A DNA stretch of 64,000 bases, from positions 124,001-188,000 of the forward strand of contig CAWKAN010000020.1 of NCBI GenBank assembly GCA_963847615.1, in the 5' to 3' direction. The notes beneath the pieces were generated by a model. That model was not told the DNA's origin, did no database searches, and saw only the letters and a list, made by a program, of their open reading frames with translations. The number at the start of each line of letters is the position of its first letter. Positions within the stretch are counted from its first letter, which is position 1. The position numbers and the translations under genes were made by a program. The stretch is from Palsa-883 sp963847615 (GTDB taxonomy: Bacteria; Pseudomonadota; Alphaproteobacteria; Acetobacterales; Acetobacteraceae). Of the stretch, positions 36,966 through 43,822 are shown in pieces.

Positions 36966-37928
36966 GTGCGCGCATCGCAGATCGTCGCCCGCGTCGCATT
37001 TGGCGTGCCACTGGGCGTGGCGGTGCTGGCATTCCCGGCGCTGGTGAATGCCTATTGGCTGACGGTGGCGATCCTGGCGCTGTTCTATGCCATCGTCACC
37101 GCGAGCTGGGCGCTGCTGGCCGGCTACGCCGGGCAGTTCTCGTTCGGCCACATGGCGTTCGTTTCGCTCGGCGCCTACACCTCCGGCCTGCTGGTGATGT
37201 CGTTCGGCCTGCCGATCCCGCTCGGCATGGCGGCCGGGGTGGCGCTGTGCGCGGTGGTCGGCGCCGCCATCGGCTACACCTGCCTGCGCATGCGCGGGCC
37301 ATACCTGGCGCTGTTCACCGTGGCGTTCTCCGAGGTGCTGCGCATCGTCATCGTCTCGGAGAACGAGGTCACCGGCGGCTCGGGCGGGCTGGAGGTGACG
37401 CCGATGTTCCACACCCGCTCCGACGCGCCGTACTACTATGTCGGGCTGGCGCTGCTGGCGGCCTCGCTCGGCCTGATGGTCTGGCTGGTGCGCTCGCGCT
37501 GGGGCCTGTTCTTCCGCGCCATCCGCGAGAACGAGGCGGCGGCGGCGGCGGCCGGGGTGAAGGTGGTGCGGTTCCGCGTGCTGGCCTTCGCCATCACCTC
37601 CAGCTTCGCCGGCTTGGCCGGCGGCTTCTTCGGCCATTACATCGGCATCCTGACGCCGGACATCGGCTCGGTGGACCAGATGGGCCTGGTGGTGGCGATG
37701 GCGGTGATCGGCGGCGCCGAAAACCTGTTCGCCGCCACGCTCGGCGCGCTGCTGTGCGAGGCGCTGATCGAGGCGCTGCGCAGCTACGAGCAATGGCGCC
37801 TGGTGCTGTTCGGCGGGCTGCTGCTGCTGACCATTCGTTTCGCCCGCAACGGGCTGCTGGCGCTGGCCTACCAGGCCCTGAAGCAGCGCGGTCTGCGCGG
37901 CTTGCTCGCGCGCAAGGCGGTGCCGTGA
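36966..37928 (+). CDS. livM: Branched-chain amino-acid-type ABC permease (LivM-like)
   Basis: A 320-residue permease starting at GTG 36966, three bases after LivH. Typical segments are LAGYAGQFSFGHMAFVSLGA (GQ-x-SFGH), TGGSGGLEVTPMF, RSRWGLFFRAIRENEAAAAA (the ATPase-docking loop with RENE) and AVIGGAENLFAATLGALLCE. The stop lies beside a palindromic TGATGATCATG repeat. The ATPase genes follow after a 190-bp gap containing an inverted repeat. Confidence 0.93.
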   Translation: MRASQIVARVAFGVPLGVAVLAFPALVNAYWLTVAILALFYAIVTASWALLAGYAGQFSFGHMAFVSLGAYTSGLLVMSFGLPIPLGMAAGVALCAVVGAAIGYTCLRMRGPYLALFTVAFSEVLRIVIVSENEVTGGSGGLEVTPMFHTRSDAPYYYVGLALLAASLGLMVWLVRSRWGLFFRAIRENEAAAAAAGVKVVRFRVLAFAITSSFAGLAGGFFGHYIGILTPDIGSVDQMGLVVAMAVIGGAENLFAATLGALLCEALIEALRSYEQWRLVLFGGLLLLTIRFARNGLLALAYQALKQRGLRGLLARKAVP

Positions 37929-37963
37929 TGATCATGTCATGATCACAGCACGGCCAGCAAAGA

Positions 37964-38083
37964 CTCTCCCCCTCCCCTTGAGGGAGGGGGGTGGGGGGAG
38001 GGGGCAGTGCCAGTGTCGCACCGAAGCCTCTCGCGCGCCGACCTCTCCCCCCAACCCGCGCCCTCAAGGGGAGAGGGAGAAAT
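37964..38083. repeat. Inverted repeat between permease and ATPase genes
   Basis: The left arm (CTCTCCCCCTCCCCTTGAGG, 37964-38000) pairs imperfectly with the right arm at 38036-38083 (CCCTCAAGGGGAGAGGGAGA). The element separates livM from livG within an otherwise tight operon. A transcript stem here could reduce or stabilise downstream expression (inference). Confidence 0.7.
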
Positions 38084-38120
38084 TTAACTTCCGGTCCCGG
38101 GTGATCCGGATCCGACCGCC

Positions 38121-38867
38121 ATGCCGATCGAAGCCCCTATGCTGATCGAAGCCCCCATGCTCATCGAGGCAAGGGGCCTCAGCAAGAATTTCGGCGGCAT
38201 CGCCGCGGTGGACGGGCTGGACCTCGCGGTGCGCCAGGGCGAGCTGGTCGGCCTGATCGGCCCGAACGGCTCCGGCAAGACCACGACGATCAACATGCTC
38301 ACCGGCCATCTGGCGCCGGCCGCGGGCCGCATCCTGGTGCACGGCACGCCGGCCGACGGGCTGAAGGCGAGCGCCTTCGCCGCGCGCAAGGTCGGGCGCA
38401 CCTTCCAGATCACCCAGTTGTTCAGCCGCATGTCGGTGCTGGAGAACATGCTGGTGCCGGGCCTGGCGCGGGCGCACTCGACCTGGGCGGAGGCGATGCG
38501 CACCGCGCGGCGGCACCTGGAGTTCCTCGGCCTGTCGCACCTCGAATTGTTACAGGCCAAGAACCTGTCCGGCGGCCAGCAGAAGCTGCTGGAACTCGGC
38601 CGGGCGCTGATGCTGGACCCGGAGATCCTGTTCCTCGACGAGCCGTTCGCCGGGGTGAACCCGTTCCTGCGCGACGAGATCATCGTGCTGATCCAGACGC
38701 TGCACGCCGAGGGCCGCAGCTTCGTCGTGGTCGATCACGACATCGAGGCGATCCAGCGGCTGGTGCAACGCCTGGTGGTGATGGCACGCGGCCGGAAGAT
38801 CGCCGACGGCACGGTGGACGCGGTGCGGCAAAACCAGGAGGTGCTGCTTGCCTATGCCGGCGTCTGA
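38121..38867 (+). CDS. livG: Branched-chain amino-acid-type ABC ATPase (LivG-like)
   Basis: A 248-residue ATPase. Walker A is GLIGPNGSGKTTTINMLTG, the Q-loop GRTFQITQLFSRMSVLENM, the signature LSGGQQKLLELGRALM, Walker B ILFLDEPFAGVNP and the switch histidine in VVVDHDIEAIQ. The N-terminus is odd: an 18-bp unit coding MPIEAP / MLIEAP / MLIEA is repeated, placing in-frame ATGs at 38121, 38139 and 38157. Any could be used, and the third leaves the normal family start. It energises the LivH/LivM permease. Confidence 0.93.
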   Translation: MPIEAPMLIEAPMLIEARGLSKNFGGIAAVDGLDLAVRQGELVGLIGPNGSGKTTTINMLTGHLAPAAGRILVHGTPADGLKASAFAARKVGRTFQITQLFSRMSVLENMLVPGLARAHSTWAEAMRTARRHLEFLGLSHLELLQAKNLSGGQQKLLELGRALMLDPEILFLDEPFAGVNPFLRDEIIVLIQTLHAEGRSFVVVDHDIEAIQRLVQRLVVMARGRKIADGTVDAVRQNQEVLLAYAGV

Positions 38868-39595
38868 GCGCACCCCGGCGCTGACCGTCCGCCAGGTCGT
38901 GGCGGGCTACCTGCCGGGCATCAACATCCTGAACGGCATGTCGCTCGACGTGCTGCGCGGCGAGGTTCGTTGCGTATTCGGGCCCGAACGGCACCGGCAA
39001 GTCGACGCTGCTGAAGGTGGTGTTCGGCTTCCTGGCGGCAACCGCGGGCGAGATCCGCCTCGGCGAGACCTCGTTGCGCGGCGTGCGCTCGCACCAGATG
39101 GCGCGCCACGGCGTCACCTACCTGCCGCAGCGCCCCAGCGTGTTTCCGTTCCTCTCGGTCGATGCCAACCTGCGGCTGGGCACCTGGTTGTTCCGCAACG
39201 ATCGCACGCTGGCGGCGGAACGGATCGAGCAGGCCTTCGCGCGCTTCCCGATCCTGCGCGAGCGGCGCTTGCAGCTTGCCGGCACCCTGTCGGGCGGCCA
39301 GCAGCGCCAGCTGGAGATCGCTCGCGCCTTGCTGACCGATCCGACGGTGATGCTGATCGACGAGCCGACCGCCAGCGTCGAGCCGCGCGTCACGGCGCAG
39401 ATCTACGAACTGATCGCCGGCCTGGCGCAGCAGGGCAAGGCGATCCTGCTGGTCGATCAGAACATCAAGGGCGCGATCGGGATTTCCGACCACGTCTACG
39501 TGATGCGGACCGGAACGTTGCTCGAGGAGGGGCCGCGCAGCGCGTTCACCGATTCGCTGGAAACGCTGGTCAGCCGCTGGCTGTATACGCGTTAG
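38854..39595 (+). CDS. livF: Branched-chain amino-acid-type ABC ATPase (LivF-like), frameshifted
   Basis: Second ATPase of the operon; the ATG at 38854 lies within the end of livG. The frame breaks at Walker A: CGGGCCCGAACGG should be CGGGCCGAACGG. Removing one C at 38983-38985 gives FGPNGTGKSTLLKVVFGFL and an uninterrupted protein of about 246 residues. Downstream it has VTYLPQRPSVFPFLSVDANL, the signature LSGGQQRQLEIARALL, Walker B VMLIDEPTASVEP and ILLVDQNIKGAI. The break in a homopolymer inside an otherwise conserved operon suggests sequencing error. Confidence 0.9.
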
Positions 39596-39629
39596 AGCCA
39601 CTTCAGCCTGACCGGACCCGCCTACACCC

Positions 39630-39790
39630 ACCTCTCCCGCGTTTGCGGGCTTGGGCCGCGAAGAGCGGACCAAGGTCGGCGCGCGCAGCGCGCCGGGTGA
39701 GGGTGGTGCGCGCGGCACCACCTTCACCCGCGTCGCCGCGCGCCGCGACCTTGGTCCGCTCTTCGCGGCCCAAGCCCGCGAACAACGAGC
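39630..39790. repeat. Head-to-head REP pair (BIME-like)
   Basis: Two copies of the unit seen at 1718-1791 in opposite orientation: GCGGGCTTGGGCCGCGAAGA then GCGGACCAAGGTCG on the plus strand, and its reverse complement at 39746-39781. The whole can fold into a long imperfect cruciform. It lies just after the Liv operon and may act as a 3' stabiliser or terminator. The remainder of the 443-bp gap 39596-40038 contains no recognised gene. Confidence 0.75.
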
Positions 39791-40038
39791 GAGATGTACG
39801 CCGGCCACGACGAACCCAGTCACGATGACCGCGCTCCAGCAACGTCCGCCAGCGCCAGAGACGCGTTGGCGTCATGCGCCAGGTGCGCAGGCACATTGAC
39901 ATGACCGAACGCCCTCAGGCTTGACCGTGTCGGGCGCCGCGGTGCCTTGTCGGGCACCGCGCCCGCCGTTTCGCTCGAACCAGGCGGCTTCCCGCGCACG
40001 ACAGCGGGCCAGCCACCGCCGCACCCAGGGAGCAACGC

Positions 40039-41169
40039 ATGACCGCGATCGGACCGCTCGACCAGGCCGTGCTGCCCGCCGCCATCCGCGCCCGCTGCCT
40101 CGACGGCATCAACGGCTTGCGCGTCCACCTGCTGGAAGCCGGTTTCGAGACCCCGGGCCGCCCCTGCGTGCTGCTGCTGCACGGCTTCCCGGAGCTCGCC
40201 TATTCCTGGCGCAAGGTGATGCCGCCGCTCGCCGCCGCCGGCTTGCACGTCGTGGCACCGGACCTGCGCGGCTACGGGCGCACCACCGGGTGGGACGGCG
40301 CCTACGACGGCGACCTGCGCGGCTTTCGCCTGCTGAACGCGGTGCGCGACGCGCTGGGGGTGGTCTGGGCGCTCGGCCATCGCGAGGTCGCCGGCGTGGT
40401 CGGGCATGATTTCGGTTCCTCGGTCGCGGCGTGGTGCGCGCTGGTGCGCCCGGACGTGTTCCGCTCGGTCACGCTGATGAGCGCGCCCTTCGCCGGCCCG
40501 CCTGCGCCGCCCGCCGCCGCCGCCCCCGCGGCGCCCGACATCCACGCCGCGCTGGCGGCATTGGACCGGCCGCGCAAGCATTACCAGTGGTACTATTCGA
40601 CCCGCCCGGCCAACCACGACATGGTGCACTGCAAGCCGGGCGTGCACGCCTTCCTGCGCGCCTACTACCACCACAAAAGCGCCGACTGGACCGGCAACAA
40701 ACCGCATCGCCTGGCCGGCTGGACCGCCGAGGAGCTGGCCAGGCTGCCGACCTACTACATCATGGACCTGAACGAGGACATGCCGAGCACGGTGGCGCAC
40801 GAGATGCCCGCGCCGGCCGAGATCGCCGCCTGCCGCTGGCTGCCCGACAGCGAGCTTGCCGTCTACGCCGCCGAGTATGCGCGCACCGGCTTCCAGGGTG
40901 GGCTGCAATGGTATCGCCGCGGCACCGGCGGGCTGGACACCGCGGAGCTGCAATTGTTCTCCGGCCGCACCATCGACGTGCCTGCCATGTTCATCGCCGG
41001 GGCCAGCGATTGGGGAACCTACCAGACGCCGGGCGCGTTCGAACGGATGCGGCAGGCGGCGTGCCCGCGGATGCAAGCCTGCCACCTCATCGCCGGCGCC
41101 GGGCACTGGGTGCAGCAGGAACAGCCCGCGCGGGTCGCCGAAGAACTGCTGCGGTTCTTGCGGCGATAG
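40039..41169 (+). CDS. Alpha/beta hydrolase, epoxide-hydrolase-like
   Basis: A 376-residue alpha/beta hydrolase. The oxyanion-hole motif HGFPELAYSWRKVM is followed by VVAPDLRGYGRT, the nucleophile elbow VVGHDFGSS with Asp124, a cap with YYIMDLNEDM, the acid in AGASDWGTYQ and the catalytic His in AGAGHWVQQE. An aspartate nucleophile instead of serine indicates an epoxide hydrolase or haloalkane dehalogenase type of mechanism. There is no signal peptide. AGGGAG lies eight nt before the ATG. A proline/alanine-rich insert follows the nucleophile domain. It stands alone between repeats, so the substrate cannot be inferred from context. Confidence 0.87.
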   Translation: MTAIGPLDQAVLPAAIRARCLDGINGLRVHLLEAGFETPGRPCVLLLHGFPELAYSWRKVMPPLAAAGLHVVAPDLRGYGRTTGWDGAYDGDLRGFRLLNAVRDALGVVWALGHREVAGVVGHDFGSSVAAWCALVRPDVFRSVTLMSAPFAGPPAPPAAAAPAAPDIHAALAALDRPRKHYQWYYSTRPANHDMVHCKPGVHAFLRAYYHHKSADWTGNKPHRLAGWTAEELARLPTYYIMDLNEDMPSTVAHEMPAPAEIAACRWLPDSELAVYAAEYARTGFQGGLQWYRRGTGGLDTAELQLFSGRTIDVPAMFIAGASDWGTYQTPGAFERMRQAACPRMQACHLIAGAGHWVQQEQPARVAEELLRFLRR

Positions 41170-41201
41170 GACCGCACTGATCGTGCAACGCGCGATCCAC
41201 G

Positions 41202-41322
41202 GCAAGAAAATTTCACCACAGAGGCACCGAGACACCGAGAAGCAAGCCGATGCGCGCCGCGCCAAGCCCATTTGCGACGCTGATCTCTGTGTCTCCGTGT
41301 CTCCGTGGTGAAATCTTGCTTG
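41202..41322. mobile_element. Gene-less CAC-n-GAG inverted-repeat element (121 bp)
   Basis: Left arm 41202-41243: GCAAGAAAATTTCACCACAG then AGGCACCGAGACACCGAGA. Right arm 41284-41322 is its reverse complement with few mismatches. The 40-bp interior has no gene. It is the same family as 34231-34447 and the GxxExxY cassette, with CAC(A/C)GAG units about 9-12 bp apart. Translations such as TETQRHRDTE from this repeat occur as spurious proteins in many bacteria. Confidence 0.75.
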
Positions 41323-41404
41323 AATCCAGACCACACGCGGCCATCGACGGTTGCCATCGTGACCCCCACCCTGAACCGTCAATCGGCACGGCGCAAAACC
41401 CAGC

Positions 41405-41851
41405 CTACGCCTGCTTGGTCCAGCCCCGCGGCCCCTGCTGCCAGTACGACAGCGCATGTCCCGCCGCCTTCGCCGCCGCCCAGCGCGCGCGCGCCGCCTG
41501 CACCGCCGCCGCGTCGTTGCCGTCGAACAGATCGAACACCCGCGCAAACGCGTCGAGCCGCGCGCTGCTCGCCCCGTCCACCAGAAACAGGAATCGCGCC
41601 CCGTTCGGTGCCGCGTCGTCCATCGCCAGCCAGATCGGCTGCAGCGCGGCATCATCGTCCGCTGCCGTGCCATGCGGTAACCAGTTCGGTTCCGCACAGT
41701 CCCACAGCGCCTGGTCCAGCGCCGCGAGCCGCGCCGGATCGCGGCACACCACCACCGCGCGCTCCCCGGCCGCCAGGGTGCGGCCCAGCAGTTGCGGCAA
41801 TGCCTGTTCCAAGGTGCTGCGCGTCAGGTGGTAGAAACCGATCTCGCTCAC
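41405..41851 (-). CDS. holC: DNA polymerase III subunit chi
   Basis: A 148-residue HolC protein, the clamp-loader accessory that links the replisome to single-strand binding protein. The opening SEIGFYHLTRSTLEQALPQL and AAGERAVVVCRDPARLAALD, WLPHG, and FLFLVDGA correspond to the HolC fold. The GTG at 41851 is four bases after the pepA stop, the usual pepA-holC order in alphaproteobacteria, so they are probably co-transcribed. Sequence conservation in this family is low; position makes the call firm. Confidence 0.88.
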   Translation of the reverse strand: MSEIGFYHLTRSTLEQALPQLLGRTLAAGERAVVVCRDPARLAALDQALWDCAEPNWLPHGTAADDDAALQPIWLAMDDAAPNGARFLFLVDGASSARLDAFARVFDLFDGNDAAAVQAARARWAAAKAAGHALSYWQQGPRGWTKQA

Positions 41852-41855
41852 CACC

Positions 41856-43349
41856 CTAATCGGCGCCGTCGGCCGCCTCGTAATACTGCGCCACCAGCCG
41901 ATCCAGCAGCCGCACGCCATACGCCGTGGCGCCCTTCGGCACGCAGGGCGCGTCCTTCGTGCTCCACGCCATCCCCGCGATGTCCAGGTGCGCCCACGGC
42001 TTGTCGTTGACGAAGCGCTGGATGAACTGCGCCGCGGTGATCGAGCCGCCCGGCCGCCCGCCGATGTTCTTCATGTCGGCGATGTCCGAGCGGAGCAGCT
42101 TGTCGTACGCCTCGCCCAGCGGCATGCGCCAGACCGTCTCGCCCGTCGCCTTGCCGACCGCGGCCAGCTTCTCCGCCAGCTCGTCGTTGTTGCTGAACAA
42201 TCCGGCATGCTCATGCCCCAGCGAAATGATGATCGCCCCGGTCAGCGTCGCCAGGTCGATCATGAACTTCGGATCGAATTTCTCCTGGCAGTACCACAGC
42301 ACATCGGCCAGCACGAGGCGACCCTCGGCGTCGGTGTTGATCACCTCGATGGTCTGGCCCGAGTAGCTCTTCACCACGTCGCCCGGCCGCTGCGCGTTGC
42401 CCGATGGCATGTTCTCCACCAGCCCCACCAGGCCGACGACGTCCACCTTCGCCTTGCGCCCGGCCAGCGCCGCCATCAGCCCGATCACCGTGCCGGCGCC
42501 GCCCATGTCCCACTTCATGTCCTCCATGCCGCCGGCCGGCTTGATCGAAATCCCCCCGGTGTCGAACGTCACGCCCTTGCCGATGAAGGCGATCGGCTTG
42601 TCCCGCTTCCGCCCGCGCCCGCCGGCGCCGCGCCATTGCATCACCACCATGCGCGGCTCGTTGACGCTGCCCTGCGCCACGCCGAGCAGCGCGCCGAAGC
42701 CGAGCTTGGCCATCTCGGCCGGCCCCAGCACGTCGACCTTCACGCCGAGGTCCGTCAGCTTCTTGCAGCGGTTGGCCATTTCGACCGGATGGAGAACGTT
42801 CGCCGGCTCGCTCACCAGGTCGCGCGTCAGGAACACCCCGTTGGCCACGCTGGCGAGCGGCTCCCACGCCGCCTTGGCGCGCGTCGGCTCGTTCACCAGC
42901 AGCGTGAGTTTCGCCAGCCGCGGCTTCTCCTCCGCCTTCTCCTTGGTGCGATAGCGGTCGAAGCGGTAGGCGCGCAGCGTGGCGCCCAGCGCCACCTGGG
43001 CGGCCTGGTCGGCGCTGAACGCGTGCGTGCCGATCGCCGCCGCGGGCTCGCGCAGCAGCAGCGCCGCCGCCGCGCCGCCGGCCTCCTGGAACACCAGCGG
43101 GGCAAATTCCGCCGGCTTGCCCAGGCCGACCATGATGACGCGCGACAGACCGGCGCCGGGCGCCAGGATCGAGCAGGTCTTGCCTTTGCGCCCCTTGAAT
43201 TCCGCCGCTTGCAGCGCCCGGGCGATCGCGCCGCCGGTCGCCTGGTCGGCCTGCTGCCACAGTCCCGACGGCATCTCGCCTTCGCTCACCAGCAGCACCA
43301 GCGCCCCGGATTTCGGCAGCGCGGGCCGCGCGAAGGCAATATCGACCAT
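41856..43349 (-). CDS. pepA: Leucyl aminopeptidase
   Basis: A 497-residue cytosolic M17 aminopeptidase that removes N-terminal residues from peptides using two metal ions. The C-terminal catalytic domain has IGKGVTFDTGGISIKP (Lys and Asp ligands), MKWDMGGAGTVIG, the family signature NTDAEGRLVLADVLWY, and ATLTGAIIISLGHEHAG. The N-terminal domain (residues 1-160) is normal. The ATG at 43349 opens MVDIAFARPALP. It precedes holC by four bases. Upstream lies the large palindrome at 43411-43756, so its promoter must sit close to or within that element. Confidence 0.96.
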   Translation of the reverse strand: MVDIAFARPALPKSGALVLLVSEGEMPSGLWQQADQATGGAIARALQAAEFKGRKGKTCSILAPGAGLSRVIMVGLGKPAEFAPLVFQEAGGAAAALLLREPAAAIGTHAFSADQAAQVALGATLRAYRFDRYRTKEKAEEKPRLAKLTLLVNEPTRAKAAWEPLASVANGVFLTRDLVSEPANVLHPVEMANRCKKLTDLGVKVDVLGPAEMAKLGFGALLGVAQGSVNEPRMVVMQWRGAGGRGRKRDKPIAFIGKGVTFDTGGISIKPAGGMEDMKWDMGGAGTVIGLMAALAGRKAKVDVVGLVGLVENMPSGNAQRPGDVVKSYSGQTIEVINTDAEGRLVLADVLWYCQEKFDPKFMIDLATLTGAIIISLGHEHAGLFSNNDELAEKLAAVGKATGETVWRMPLGEAYDKLLRSDIADMKNIGGRPGGSITAAQFIQRFVNDKPWAHLDIAGMAWSTKDAPCVPKGATAYGVRLLDRLVAQYYEAADGAD

Positions 43350-43410
43350 GGCTGAAACCCCCTGTTGGTGACGCACCCGAATAAGTGTAGCAGCGCGCCC
43401 CGCGATTGCC

Positions 43411-43756
43411 ACGCCCAGGACGATCGGGTGAAGCGAAGCAAGGCCGGGGCTCCGCCCCGAACCCCGCCAGGGGGGCGTTGCCCCCCTGGACCCCCCACCA
43501 GAGGCAGCGGCCTCTGGACTCCATGACTGGGCGTGTGGGGAGAGGGAGGGGGCGTGTGGGCATGGCGTTGGGGATGCCCGTCGCGACGGGCATCCCCAAC
43601 GCCATGCCCACACGCCCCCTCCCTCTCCCCACACGCCCAGTGAAGGGTTCCAAGGGCTCCGCCCTTGGCGGGGTTCCAAGGGGCAGCGCCCCTTGGTGGG
43701 GTCCGGGGCGAAGCCCCGGCCTTGCTTTCGTTCACCCGATCGTCCTGGGCGTTGGG
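43411..43756. repeat. Large multi-hairpin palindrome, copy 1
   Basis: A roughly 345-bp inverted repeat centred at 43583.5. The central 116 bp (43526-43641) is a perfect palindrome with no loop (tip CCCGTCGCGACGGG). Each flank carries three small hairpins: one side GGGGCTCCGCCCC, CCAGGGGGG-type and CCAGAGGC-type; the other CCAAGGGCTCC-type, CCAAGGGGC-type and GGGGCGAAGCCCC. Outer ends ACGCCCAGGACGATCGGGTG match in reverse complement. Copy 2 is at 51202-51525 in the opposite orientation. It fills the gap between pepA and the acylase gene. Confidence 0.88.
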
Positions 43757-43822
43757 GGCATGACGCGGACCGGCAATTGGTGTTCGATGCGCCAGGCGGG
43801 CCAAGCATGAGCGGAGCGGTGC

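Noticed and set aside
35949..37793. Long minus-strand frame opposite livH and livM
   Set aside because: His/Gln/Arg/Asp-rich mirror of the permease genes, typical of antisense frames in high-GC coding DNA.
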